The notes: generated from the letters alone by a model not told the origin. A stretch of DNA of 36,565 nucleotides from Thermaerobacter marianensis (GCA_020724425.1 DYGY01000023.1:1-36565), one strand, 5' to 3'. Numbered from the stretch's first letter, positions 1 to 7,933 are shown. Numbers and translations are program-made.

Positions 1-55
1 GAACTTGTGTCTAGGTTTCAACACAAGCCCTCGACTTTAGTCGTGGGTAATTGAC
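1..55 (+). mobile_element. Right end of an IS200/IS605-like element (partial)
   Basis: Two adjacent hairpins are visible. CTTGTGT (4-10) pairs with ACACAAG (21-27), and CCCTCGAC (28-35) pairs with GTCGTGGG (40-47) around a TTTA loop, with one mismatch. GGTAATTGAC follows. A CCC-CGAC-TTTA-GTCG-GGG hairpin followed by a TTGAC-like pentamer is the usual look of the right end of IS200/IS605/IS1341 elements, where it is both the subterminal structure for TnpA and the 3' scaffold of the TnpB-associated omega RNA. The transposase or TnpB gene would lie to the left, outside the window, so the family call rests on the end structure only. The exact boundary is uncertain by a few bases around 50-56. Confidence 0.7.
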
Positions 56-191
56 TTACCTTAACTCTACCATCTTCAATAAGTAGCGACATATCCTTGC
101 AAACCACTACACAAACACCACAACCAGAACACTTATCAGCATCAATTAATATTGTGCCATCAACAGCAGTCCTGCTTGTAACAATAGTCAT
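18..191 (-). pseudogene. Ferredoxin-like 4Fe-4S protein, truncated by the IS end
   Basis: Reading leftward from an ATG at 191 with GGGAGG just upstream gives 57 codons. Residues 21-31 hold one complete 4Fe-4S motif (CSGCGVCVVVC), preceded by a DGTILIDADK segment typical of small ferredoxins. After about residue 46 (KVS) the frame runs into the IS200/IS605-like right end and stops at 18-20, so the last residues (QLPTTKVEGLC) are encoded by the element. Related small ferredoxins normally carry a second CxxCxxCxxxCP cluster here, which is absent; I infer that the original gene had two clusters and was cut by the insertion. The gene starts 23 nt after the lipoprotein stop and may share its transcript. 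Whether the one-cluster stub is made is unknown. Confidence 0.75.
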
Positions 192-214
192 TTGCCTTGC
201 CTCCCAAGTAGAAT

Positions 215-1930
215 CTAATCCTCTCTCTCAAGAGTTCTAGTAGCCATATCAAACTTCCAGCTGCTAATCTCCCCTTCCTCGTTCCAGTACTCACCATCCC
301 TAACTAAGAAGTACAAAACATCCTGAGACCATTTAAGATCCATAAACTCTCCCACAAATTCTTTGCCAAACAACTCTTCAAACTGAGGAATCAGGTTAAT
401 ACTTATAACCTCATCCGTTCTAACATCATAACCATGTAACTGACTAAATCCACTTCCGGATTGGAACCAACTATAGGCAAGATACCTATTATCCTCAGAC
501 CAATGATAAGCATTAGTAGTCCTGCCACTGATATTATCAAACAACTTAACTGTTCCATCTGAATTCACATAACCAATAGTGGAGAAAAAGGTAGTAACAA
601 AATATTGCCTAGTCAGGGTAATCTGTCTCTTCCCGGCTAATTCCTCCCCAACCCTTATCTCATACAAGTAATCCTGTGGCCCAAAACCAGACCAGGGATC
701 AAAAACCCGTAACTCCTCTAACTGACTCCAGAAAGCCCCAACCTCTATCCTCTTACCATTAGCCTGGATAATCTCCGTCCTATCTGCTAAATAATGGGGA
801 GAAGAATTCTCCATCCTTATTTCCTTTCCCATAAAAGTAGCTCCGATATAGCTATCAGGAGAGAAAGGCCCAAACTCATCATCCTCATTCAAGTAGATAT
901 ATACACTATCAATATTCTCCACAATAGCTTCCCGGAAAAGCCTATCAAACGAAGCAAATAACTGTTCAGGTTTATCTAGATAGGAAACAAACAACCCGAC
1001 CTCATCTCTTTCAATAATCAGGCTCTTGGTAGTTGTTGTTTTAGATAATTCCTGTTCTTTTAAGACATCAGCGAAGATTCTCTCTAAGACTACCTCTCCT
1101 TCATAGGATAGAATCCTTTCACCTATCTCTTTAGATAATTCTGAAAACTGTTCATCCCTCACATAGGGATATCTAAGAGAAACATCTACCTTAACCTCTT
1201 TTTCGCCTAAAGTAATCCTTTCAAAGATAACCTCCAAATCCTCAAAGAAATCATTTAGTCCTGGATAATACAATACGTAATTACCAGCAAACAGATCTTT
1301 TCGAGCCTGCCCACCATAATACTCCAAAGGCCAGATTGGTCTGTTGAAATATAGTTCCATGGCTTCTTCAGTTAACGTCCTTATCTCTTCTAAGGACCAG
1401 TCCACATCACTCTCTCTCACTATCTCTCCAGAGTCCTTTACAAAAATAGCTACTAAAAATCTATCACTTCCTACCGAAAGAACATACCTGTCATCTCTAG
1501 AAATTTCTATACCAGCCTCTTCCCATCTCAAGAACCTATATCCCGCTTCTGCTTCAGCCTCTAAAACAACATCTTCCCCATGTCTATATATCCCCCCACC
1601 AAACACTCTACCCTTACCTTCTGTGTGTATATAAACCTCATATTCTTTATAAGCAAACTCAGCCACGAGGCTCCGATTCCTGTCTATCGCAAACTGATAA
1701 GTCTCTTCAGTGCTTATCTCCTTACCATCCTCTAGCCATCTTAAAAATTCATATCCCTCAGGTACCTCCACACTTAGCACAACTACTTCACCAGGTTTGA
1801 ATGCTCCACCCCCAGAGACCATCCCGGCACCTTCAGGTATAATATCTATTGAAACTTCATATTGCTTGCCACATCCCACCAGAAACAACCCCATAACAAG
1901 CAAAACCAGAACTACAAGCTTCCTATGCAT
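215..1930 (-). CDS. Lipoprotein with two InlB B-type repeats
   Basis: Predicted 571-residue surface lipoprotein. The start at 1930 (MHRKL) is preferred because GGGAGGGAAAGGG sits directly before it; upstream in-frame starts lack a ribosome site and would bury the signal peptide. A hydrophobic stretch ends in the lipobox LVGC with the lipidated Cys at residue 20. Residues about 24-92 and 97-163 are two copies of the divergent InlB B-repeat (G-x-G-x-V-x-GGG, then G-Y-x-FLRW), a fold seen in Firmicutes cell-surface proteins. The remaining 400 residues match no family I recognise; near the C-terminus there are short beta-rich stretches (HWSEDNRYLAYSW, LKWSQDVLYFLVRDG) resembling WD/TolB-like propeller blades. 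It is followed within 25 nt by the truncated ferredoxin. The function is unknown; a binding or adhesion role is only a guess from the repeats. Confidence 0.85.
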   Translation of the reverse strand: MHRKLVVLVLLVMGLFLVGCGKQYEVSIDIIPEGAGMVSGGGAFKPGEVVVLSVEVPEGYEFLRWLEDGKEISTEETYQFAIDRNRSLVAEFAYKEYEVYIHTEGKGRVFGGGIYRHGEDVVLEAEAEAGYRFLRWEEAGIEISRDDRYVLSVGSDRFLVAIFVKDSGEIVRESDVDWSLEEIRTLTEEAMELYFNRPIWPLEYYGGQARKDLFAGNYVLYYPGLNDFFEDLEVIFERITLGEKEVKVDVSLRYPYVRDEQFSELSKEIGERILSYEGEVVLERIFADVLKEQELSKTTTTKSLIIERDEVGLFVSYLDKPEQLFASFDRLFREAIVENIDSVYIYLNEDDEFGPFSPDSYIGATFMGKEIRMENSSPHYLADRTEIIQANGKRIEVGAFWSQLEELRVFDPWSGFGPQDYLYEIRVGEELAGKRQITLTRQYFVTTFFSTIGYVNSDGTVKLFDNISGRTTNAYHWSEDNRYLAYSWFQSGSGFSQLHGYDVRTDEVISINLIPQFEELFGKEFVGEFMDLKWSQDVLYFLVRDGEYWNEEGEISSWKFDMATRTLERED

Positions 1931-2298
1931 CCCTTTCCCTCCCATATCCCTAAAGTGATTCCTCACCCATAATTCCTATGCAACTAGCAATACTCCTTAT
2001 CAGTGTTTCTTCTTCTCTACCCACTTCCCTTCTGAAAAAATAAGGAACCCCTGGATTCTCCAGAAACCATTACCGGAGTCTGCAATTCTTGCAAAGAATA
2101 TTGACATTCCTCAATACACAGCTTCAGGTGATAAGCACTTTCAGTAACATTATAAACTAGAAATATTTGCAACTAAAAAAGGCGTGTAATGAAGTACATA
2201 CTTCATTGCACGCCTTATATATTTTTCTAGACTCCCAATGTCAAAAGATGACCCAGCGTCTTACTTCCTACTAGAATCTTCAACATAGCCCGGAGCCT
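1931..2298. other. Non-coding gap of 368 bp
   Basis: Between the lipoprotein gene and the 87-residue protein gene. The clear elements are the terminator hairpin at 2181-2214 and the lipoprotein ribosome site (about 1933-1945). An open frame of about 51 codons lies on the minus strand (2017-2172), with two Cys residues and no start codon with a ribosome site; it could be a gene remnant but is short enough to be chance. I see no convincing promoter for the lipoprotein gene. Confidence 0.5.
2175..2214 (-). terminator. Rho-independent terminator
   Basis: GGCGTGTAATGAAG (2181-2194) pairs with CTTCATTGCACGCC (2201-2214), a 14-bp stem with one G-T pair and a 6-nt loop. On the minus strand it is followed by TTTTTT (2175-2180). 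It lies 85 nt beyond the stop of the 87-residue protein gene, whose transcript it should end. On the plus strand an AT-rich run with five T follows, so it may work in both directions. Confidence 0.85.
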
Positions 2299-2562
2299 TT
2301 ACCTAACATTAGGATGAGAAAATTCTAGATTCCACGTACCAATATCAACCTCAACAACATTGACTCCATCAAGAGTCAATTCCACATACTTAATAACTTT
2401 ATAACCAAGACCATAGTATTCCGTTGAACCCCCATCATCATAACTGGTTATAGGGATTGAAAAAATGGGTGATCGATTATTGCTTGCTCTTAAATAGTCT
2501 GTAGCGAATATTGCAACCCAAAGAAGCAGAGCAATTAGCAAAACAAGATATGCCTTTTTCAT
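2299..2562 (-). CDS. Small conserved membrane-anchored or secreted protein, function unknown
   Basis: Predicted 87 residues. Residues 4-22 form one hydrophobic segment (signal peptide or anchor). The rest is a small soluble domain with the pattern SYDDGGSTEYYGLGYKVIKY, which resembles a small uncharacterised protein family I recall from Firmicutes. No catalytic motif is seen and there is no lipobox. A strong purine-rich ribosome site (GGGGGGAAGGGTGG) precedes the ATG. Just upstream lie the NapH-like gene and its 32-residue partner on the same strand (75 nt gap), so cotranscription is possible; a terminator follows at 2175-2214. The function cannot be inferred. Confidence 0.75.
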   Translation of the reverse strand: MKKAYLVLLIALLLWVAIFATDYLRASNNRSPIFSIPITSYDDGGSTEYYGLGYKVIKYVELTLDGVNVVEVDIGTWNLEFSHPNVR

Positions 2563-2637
2563 CCACCCTTCCCCCCTTCCTGAATTTCTTGTCAGTCAAA
2601 TAGGTCAGAACAAGGAGTACGCTGGAAAATCAGGTAT

Positions 2638-2736
2638 CTAACCGAAATGCCATAAACCCATTAGTCTTGTCACAATTATACCGACTAGCAGTGAGCCAAG
2701 AATAAGGAAACCATATACATACTTAGATACTCTCAT
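2638..2736 (-). CDS. 32-residue single-pass membrane peptide overlapping the NapH-like gene
   Basis: An ATG at 2736 lies inside the last 14 nt of the NapH-like gene in another frame (GCACATGAGAGTATCTAAG, where TAA is the upstream stop). The frame gives MRVSKYVYGFLILGSLLVG..., with basic residues at the N-terminus, a hydrophobic segment from about 7 to 27 and a short WHFG tail before TAG (2638-2640). The stop-start overlap implies translational coupling, so the peptide would be made in proportion to the iron-sulfur protein. A small subunit or assembly partner of the NapH-like protein is a reasonable guess. The evidence is the overlap and the clean hydrophobic design; no known family was recognised. 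Confidence 0.55.
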   Translation of the reverse strand: MRVSKYVYGFLILGSLLVGIIVTRLMGLWHFG

Positions 2737-3481
2737 GTGCATTCACCTGTTCCTTTATTGCACCCTTATGTGCTGGTAAATTTATTCTTAAATCTAACGC
2801 CCCTACAGGACACACATCAACACAGGTTAAGCAGCTATTGCAATCCAGATGTTCCACCCTTTTGGCATGAGCTACATCCACTTTCATCTGGCACTTCCGG
2901 TTACATAGATTACAATCAATACACGTAAGTTCGTCTCTAGTGACCCTAGTAGGACTAAACCTACCAACCAGACCGATTACAACACCTACAGGACAAAAAT
3001 ACCTGCACCAAGCCCTATCAACGAAAAGACCTGTAACTAACACAGTAACATAAAGAATGTTCATAACTATGAAACCATAACCCTGAGTAACAGATGCCAA
3101 AGATACCAGAGCAGCCTGCAGTATCCACAAGAAAAAGATATACTTAAAATACCTACCATACCTATCTAGCCTATCGACAAAAACCCTATTGTTCTTTGTC
3201 CACCTCTTAATTCTCTTAGTCAAAGGCTTAATAAAGAATATGCTCTCAATCTTTGTTCCAAGCTTCCTAACAAGCTGAAACAGGCTACCTAAAGGACAGA
3301 TCCAACCACAAAAACCGGTACCAAAAATTAGAGTTATCAAAAGGATTAACCCCAGAACAACAACAATGAACTCCTTATTTGCCATAGCTGTAATAAATAT
3401 GACTACCGTAAATATTAAGAAAAACGCCTGTATGCTATGCCGATATGGCTTAGCTTTTTCTCTGTCTTTAACTCTTCCCAT
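2723..3481 (-). CDS. NapH/NosR-like membrane 4Fe-4S protein
   Basis: Predicted 252-residue polytopic protein of the 4Fe-4S-binding NapH/NosR C-terminal family, which passes electrons between membrane quinol or ferredoxin pools and redox partners. Four to five hydrophobic segments carry the family's paired motifs CGWICPLG and CRYFCPVG, which face the cytoplasm in the family. The C-terminal part has two ferredoxin clusters, CIDCNLCNRKC and CNSCLTCVDVCP. The ATG at 3481 is chosen because GAGGCG lies about 9 nt upstream; a GTG ten codons earlier has no ribosome site. The electron partner is not in the window; no nitrate, nitrous oxide or FMN-binding partner gene is adjacent. It is followed by an overlapping small membrane peptide. 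Confidence 0.85.
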   Translation of the reverse strand: MGRVKDREKAKPYRHSIQAFFLIFTVVIFITAMANKEFIVVVLGLILLITLIFGTGFCGWICPLGSLFQLVRKLGTKIESIFFIKPLTKRIKRWTKNNRVFVDRLDRYGRYFKYIFFLWILQAALVSLASVTQGYGFIVMNILYVTVLVTGLFVDRAWCRYFCPVGVVIGLVGRFSPTRVTRDELTCIDCNLCNRKCQMKVDVAHAKRVEHLDCNSCLTCVDVCPVGALDLRINLPAHKGAIKEQVNAHESI

Positions 3482-3595
3482 TCTCTTCGCCTCGATTAGT
3501 AAAATGTTCACAAAGCTAGTTTATCATAGACAGAGGAAAAGTTCCTAGCTAAAAGGTAAATGATTTAGGAAGAGTTTTGTAGGAGTATTTTCCTG

Positions 3596-3624
3596 TTTGA
3601 ACTTTAATTGATAATGAGTTCAAA
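3596..3624. other. Inverted repeat in the gap between divergent genes
   Basis: TTTGAACT (3596-3603) and AGTTCAAA (3617-3624) form an 8-bp perfect inverted repeat with a 13-nt AT-rich spacer, followed by more A residues. It lies between the minus-strand NapH-like gene and the plus-strand Cys-rich gene. It could be an operator or a hairpin in the NapH leader. No direct support beyond symmetry. Confidence 0.35.
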
Positions 3625-3696
3625 AAAACCATATTGGGAAGCCAGGCTTTTGCCATAATCCAATGTACAATAACACAAAGAAGGAGGGCTAATACA

Positions 3697-3890
3697 ATGT
3701 CTGATGAGAAAAAGGCTTAGAACGCTTTACGCAAAAGGCTGAAGGCACAGAGGTGACCTTTGTTCCTCAATGCGCCAATTGCGAGCTAAACATTGCCTTT
3801 TCGCAATGCCAAGAGTTTAGCGAAAAACCTTATGCTCATAGAAAAAATCAAGAGGCTTGTCCAAAGAAAGTTCCCAGAAAAACTAGCTGA
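3697..3890 (+). pseudogene. Small Cys-rich protein with a single-base frameshift
   Basis: AAGGAGG sits 9-10 nt before an ATG at 3697, but the frame ends after seven codons. Adding one A to the A5 run at 3709-3713 opens a 64-codon frame: MSDEKKGLERF..., then TFVPQCANCELNIAF, SQCQEF, and EACPKKVP, ending TGA at 3888-3890. The four Cys residues (CxxC, then C, then CP) suggest a small metal- or zinc-ribbon-like protein; I recall similar small Cys-rich proteins in Clostridia but cannot name a family. Alternatives are a real disabled gene, a sequencing error in the homopolymer, or slippage that restores the frame. No neighbour shares its strand: NapH diverges and rnpB converges. Confidence 0.65.
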
Positions 3891-4053
3891 TAATTATAGC
3901 CTAGTGTCTAAGGGACAATTAGTGTAGAATTTCAAATCTATTCGATATAGGGTTTCTCCTAGAGAATACTAGATACAATCTGTTCTAATCCCCTATGGGC
4001 GTTGCTAAAAGAAAACAAGGTAAAAAATAGTGGATTACGAAAGATGGAAGGTT

Positions 4054-4438
4054 ACGAGTAGATCTGTAAGCCGAATTCTGTCTAGAACGATCATCTATCT
4101 AGGATATCAGTTACCTGATACCTCAAGCAACCAACCCGAGGGATAAGCGGGCAACCTAATCTCCCTCCTATTTGGTCTTGCACCGGATGGGGTTTACCTA
4201 GCCAGTTAGTCACCTAACCGCTGGTGCGCTCTTACCGCACCTTTTCACCCTTACCTCTATGGGAGTCATAAGCAAGGGTTATTAACTAACCCTTCTTTAC
4301 GAAAATCCCATAGTGGCGGTATATTTCTGTGGCACTAGCCTTGGAGTCACCTCCACTGGGCGTTACCCAGCACCCTGCCCTATGGTGTTCGGACTTTCCT
4401 CGATTCGTTAAAGAATCGCGATCATTCAATCTACTCGT
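4054..4438 (-). ncRNA. rnpB: RNase P RNA (rnpB)
   Basis: Catalytic RNA that matures tRNA 5' ends. Reading the minus strand, the 5' end CGAGTAGAT pairs with the 3' end ATCTACTCG (4054-4062) as helix P1. Conserved family blocks follow in order: GAGGAAAGTCCG (the P4 5' side), GGGTAACGCCC, ACAGAAATATACCGCC, GGTAAGGGTGAAAAGGTG, GGTAAACCCCAT, and near the 3' end ACAGAATTCGGCTTACAG. The arrangement reads as type A, usual outside the Bacillus group. The length of about 385 nt fits. It lies downstream of rnhA and has its own promoter. No obvious terminator hairpin was seen beyond 4054. Confidence 0.96.
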
Positions 4439-4444
4439 ATTAAC

Positions 4445-4473
4445 ATTTTATCAAAAAGAGATTTATTAAGCAA
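4445..4473 (-). promoter_or_regulatory. Promoter of rnpB (sigma-A type)
   Basis: On the minus strand, TTGCTT (4468-4473) and TAAAAT (4445-4450) are separated by exactly 17 nt and end 7 nt before the RNA start near 4438. Spacing and position fit a housekeeping promoter for rnpB in the 47-bp gap after rnhA. Confidence 0.75.
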
Positions 4474-4485
4474 AGTTAGTTCCTT

Positions 4486-4899
4486 TCACTCTTTCTTGAT
4501 AGCTGCATCAATACCTTGATTTGCCATTTTATCAGCAACTTTGTTTTCTTCTCGAGGAACATGTTTAACTGTAACCCGATTAAAATCATTAATTATTTTA
4601 CGAACTCTAGAATATAAAGGTTTCAATCCTTCATTCTTAACCCGGTATTCACCACTGAGCTGTTTCACAAGTAGTTCACTATCTAAATAGCAATCCACTT
4701 CTTTAGCACCAAGATCTCTAGCTTTTTCCAATCCTTTAATGAAAGCATAGTATTCAGCCACATTATTGGTAGTTTGGCCAATATATTCTGAAACAACATC
4801 TACTAGTTCTTCGCCTGTGTAAATAGCTACACCTATACCAGCATGCCCGGGATTACCTCTAGACGCTCCATCAGTATATATAATTAACTTGTCTGACAC
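4486..4899 (-). CDS. rnhA: Ribonuclease HI
   Basis: 137 residues; cuts the RNA strand of RNA-DNA hybrids (R-loops, primers). The fold's catalytic carboxylates are visible: D10 in YTDGASRGNPG, E49 in NNVAEYYA, D73 in YLDSELLV, and D123 in ENKVADKMAN. The basic protrusion of E. coli RNase HI is absent, as in the short Firmicutes and archaeal-type enzymes. The start is GTG, with GGAG 8 nt upstream. It is the last protein gene of the long minus-strand operon, 16 nt after nif3, and is followed by rnpB. Confidence 0.93.
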   Translation of the reverse strand: MSDKLIIYTDGASRGNPGHAGIGVAIYTGEELVDVVSEYIGQTTNNVAEYYAFIKGLEKARDLGAKEVDCYLDSELLVKQLSGEYRVKNEGLKPLYSRVRKIINDFNRVTVKHVPREENKVADKMANQGIDAAIKKE

Positions 4900-4915
4900 A
4901 ATACATTCTCCTATC

Positions 4916-6025
4916 CTAGATAAACTGCCATGGTTCTTCTTCCTTTAAGGCAAACTTAACCTCAACTTCATCTTTTAACCTGTATTTGATATATTCAGCT
5001 AAGTATGGAATAACAGGTCTCTCAGTTGAAAAATGCCCCGCATCAATAACTGCCATACCTGCATCAGCTGCCTTCTGACCATCATGATACTTAATATCTG
5101 CTGAGAGAAATACATCAGCACCACGGAAGGCTGCTGTTGTGATCAGTTCTGCGCCTGCTCCACCACAGAGGCCGACTGTTTTTATCTCTCTATTGAGTTC
5201 ACCCCAAACTCTAACCTGGGATACATTAAGCCTCCCTTTTACTACCTCAGCGAAGTCTTTAAGAGTCATCTCCTGAGATAATGTACCAATACGTCCTAGA
5301 CCATAGGCCGGACCTGTATTAGCTAAAGGATATAAATCATACGCTACCTCTTCATAGGGATGTACTTCTAACATCGCCCTAAGAACCAAGGATAGGTTTT
5401 CTTTAGGAACAATAGTTTCTAGACGTAGTTCCTTAGCTTTCTCTAGTTCTCCAGGTTTGCCGATAAAAGGGTTAATACCGGTTTCACCCTTGAAGGTACC
5501 TGTACCAGGAGCTTGAAAACTACAATGACTATAGTTCCCTATCCAGCCTGCACCAACCTTAGATATAGCCTCAAGAACTTCATCTTGATAACCCTCTGGC
5601 ACAAAAACAACCAGCTTATAGTATTCTTGATGGCCATTAACCTTAAGAACCGAAACACTCTCTAGACCTAGTTGCCTGGCTAAGAGATCATTTAACCCAT
5701 TCTCAGCAATATCAAGATTGGTATGGGCCACATAAACATTTATATCGTTCTGAATTAGTTTTGCCAATCTTCTTCCCAAGGGTAAATCAGTACGGAGATG
5801 AGTTATTCCCTGAAAAATAACGGGATGATGAGTGATGATTAGATCAGCACCCCACCCTATCGCTTCAGTCAGAACACTATCACTAAGGTCTAAAGCTAAA
5901 AAAACTTTATTAACCTTATTGGTAGCACTACCAAGCTGAAGACCTACATTATCCCAACTCTCTGCTAATCTGCCTGGAGCAAGTTCTTCCACTATCCCCA
6001 TTATTTTATGAACTGTCACGGTCAT
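4916..6025 (-). CDS. Nif3-like dinuclear metal-centre protein (YqfO type)
   Basis: 369 residues. NIF3/DUF34 proteins form hexameric rings with a two-metal site; a GTP cyclohydrolase I type 2 activity has been proposed but the role is unsettled. Metal ligands appear in ITHHPVIFQG near residue 65, in VAHTNLDIAENGLND, and in IDAGHFSTE near the C-terminus. The length, and a middle segment (about 130-235) with VVFVPEGY and HPYEEVAYDLYPL, show the PII/CutA-like insert of the YqfO subfamily. The first 20 nt overlap the end of trmK, the same pairing seen in many Firmicutes, so they are translationally linked. The start choice is fair; the ribosome site is weak. Confidence 0.92.
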   Translation of the reverse strand: MTVTVHKIMGIVEELAPGRLAESWDNVGLQLGSATNKVNKVFLALDLSDSVLTEAIGWGADLIITHHPVIFQGITHLRTDLPLGRRLAKLIQNDINVYVAHTNLDIAENGLNDLLARQLGLESVSVLKVNGHQEYYKLVVFVPEGYQDEVLEAISKVGAGWIGNYSHCSFQAPGTGTFKGETGINPFIGKPGELEKAKELRLETIVPKENLSLVLRAMLEVHPYEEVAYDLYPLANTGPAYGLGRIGTLSQEMTLKDFAEVVKGRLNVSQVRVWGELNREIKTVGLCGGAGAELITTAAFRGADVFLSADIKYHDGQKAADAGMAVIDAGHFSTERPVIPYLAEYIKYRLKDEVEVKFALKEEEPWQFI

Positions 6026-6698
6026 ACTCTAGCAACTCCTTCAACTCTTCTATCAGAACAGCATATCTAGTAACTCTTTCTGTTTCACTGCTGTTCTTCA
6101 GTTCTGCCATAATTGTCTCATACACCCTTAACTTATACCCAATGAATTCTAGCCAGAGCGCTCCTTTTTTCTCAAAAAGACGAGGCCCTACCTCAAATAG
6201 TATTTCCCGGTCAATACTCTCCTGCCCTTGGCCTGCAGAGATAATTTCATAAATAAAGTGTTTTTCTTTAACCAGTTCCTCTTCCCTGATACTAAAACCG
6301 TTATCATAAAGCCACCTTCTGACTAGACTAGCATCAGTCATTGGTTGCAAAAGTACTCTTCTAGCCTTTCTCAGTACAGCCAAATCATTGCTCAATATAT
6401 CAACTATCATTTGACCACCCATACCAGCAACAACGATTGTTTCAGCTTCAGAAGGCTCTAAAACGGAAAGACCATTACCCAATCGCAATTCGATATTATC
6501 AGTTAAACCAAACCGCTCAACATTATCCTTGGCCTGTTCAAGCGGACCTTCCTTAACATCAGAAGCAATTGCTCTCTGGATATGCCCAGTGCAAATTAAA
6601 TAGATGGGTAAAAGACCGTGATCAGTACCAATATCAGCTAAGATAGAGTTTCTAGGAACTAGATAAGCGAGTTTTAATAGACGAGGAGATAGCTTCAT
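6006..6698 (-). CDS. trmK: tRNA (adenine-N1)-methyltransferase TrmK
   Basis: Predicted 230 residues. TrmK uses S-adenosylmethionine to make m1A at position 22 of bacterial tRNAs. The SAM-binding Rossmann motif is ADIGTDHGLLPIYL, followed by an acidic strand end ASDVKEG and the family motif VVAGMGGQMI. A C-terminal helical region follows. The ATG at 6698 is chosen because AGGGAGGG lies 8 nt before it; the longer frame has no ribosome site. It follows rlmI by 14 nt and overlaps nif3 by 20 nt. Confidence 0.92.
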   Translation of the reverse strand: MKLSPRLLKLAYLVPRNSILADIGTDHGLLPIYLICTGHIQRAIASDVKEGPLEQAKDNVERFGLTDNIELRLGNGLSVLEPSEAETIVVAGMGGQMIVDILSNDLAVLRKARRVLLQPMTDASLVRRWLYDNGFSIREEELVKEKHFIYEIISAGQGQESIDREILFEVGPRLFEKKGALWLEFIGYKLRVYETIMAELKNSSETERVTRYAVLIEELKELLEYDRDSS

Positions 6699-6712
6699 CG
6701 TAGTAGCCCTCC

Positions 6713-7915
6713 CTATAAAATCTCCACAATAAAGCACTTGAGATAGTTAGTCTCCTGAGCTCCTAGAAGAACAGGATGATCTAAAGCAGCAGCTCTTTTC
6801 TCTCGTAATCTAATAAGCTTTCCTGTATCTTTGGCTGCTTCCTCTAACATCTCCTGGAACATATCTGTCTGCATATGATAGGAACAGGAACAGGTTATAA
6901 GTATCCCACCTCTAGTTAATAATCTCATGGCCCTCAAGTTAATCTCCTTGTAGCCCCGATAGGCACCCTCTAGAGCAGACTTACTCTTAGCAAAGGCAGG
7001 TGGGTCTAGTATAACGATATCAAATCTCTTTTGCTCCTTATCATATTCTCTTAGCAGGTCAAAGGCATTACCTACCTGAAACTCTAACCCTTCTCCTAAT
7101 TCATTTAACTCTGTATTCTTCTTAGTTAACTCTATGGCTGACTCCGAGACATCAACTAAAACTACTTCATCAGCACCATATTTTTTGGCATGAAGACCAA
7201 AACCACCACTGTGGGTAAAGGCATCAAGAACCCTGACATTATTTTTAAGAGACTTCTGTTCTTTAACTAAGGCCTGCATTGCTCTATGATTATCCCTTTG
7301 ATCAAGAAAATATCCGGTTTTCTGCCCCTGATGAATATCAACATGAAACTTTAATCCATTCTCTTCAATGACGGTGGTACTAGGAACCTCTCCATAGATT
7401 AATCCTGATATTTGTTTAAGACCCTCTAGTTCCCTTACAGGTACATCATTACGTTCATATATCCCTTGAGGGTCAAGTACCTCTACAAGAGCAGAAACGA
7501 TATGGTCTTTAAGCCTATCAATCCCTAAAGCCAGAGTTTGCATGACAAGATAATCTCCATACTTATCCACTATCAACCCTGGTAACAGATCTGCCTCACC
7601 AAAAATAACCCGGCAACTGGTTGTATCACCCATTACCCTCTGTCGGTATTCCCAAGCTCTCTGTATTTGATCCCTTAAGAACTCATATGATATTTCCTGC
7701 TTGGCATCATGAGTTAGTATCCTGATAGTAATCATGGAAGCTGGATTTACATATCCTCTGGCCACAAAGTGTCCCTTTGAATCATAAACATCAACTATGT
7801 CACCTGCCTGATACTTACCACGAATAGATGCAATTTCGGTTCTATATACCCAGCGCCTACCCTTTTGAATGTGTTCCTGTCTGTTTGGTAACAAGGTTAC
7901 CTGTGCATATTCCAT
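6713..7915 (-). CDS. rlmI: Class I SAM-dependent 23S rRNA methyltransferase, RlmI family
   Basis: 400 residues. The N-terminal PUA-like domain (about 1-75, with GRRWVYRTEIASI and GHFVARGYVNP) binds RNA. The central domain has the RlmI/YwbD signature KTGYFLDQRDNHRAM, then SAM motif I VLDAFTHSGGFGLHA and the catalytic-site motif VILDPPAFAKSKSAL, with ITCSCSYHM near the end. E. coli RlmI methylates C1962 of 23S rRNA at C5; the exact target here is inferred from the family. It lies 18 nt after ptb in the same operon. Confidence 0.9.
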   Translation of the reverse strand: MEYAQVTLLPNRQEHIQKGRRWVYRTEIASIRGKYQAGDIVDVYDSKGHFVARGYVNPASMITIRILTHDAKQEISYEFLRDQIQRAWEYRQRVMGDTTSCRVIFGEADLLPGLIVDKYGDYLVMQTLALGIDRLKDHIVSALVEVLDPQGIYERNDVPVRELEGLKQISGLIYGEVPSTTVIEENGLKFHVDIHQGQKTGYFLDQRDNHRAMQALVKEQKSLKNNVRVLDAFTHSGGFGLHAKKYGADEVVLVDVSESAIELTKKNTELNELGEGLEFQVGNAFDLLREYDKEQKRFDIVILDPPAFAKSKSALEGAYRGYKEINLRAMRLLTRGGILITCSCSYHMQTDMFQEMLEEAAKDTGKLIRLREKRAAALDHPVLLGAQETNYLKCFIVEIL

Positions 7916-7933
7916 GCAGATATTCCCCCATCC

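Noticed and set aside
2017-2172. Open frame of about 51 codons on the minus strand with two Cys
   Set aside because: It lacks a start with a ribosome site and begins right after a terminator; the length is within chance. Possibly a gene remnant, but I cannot support it.
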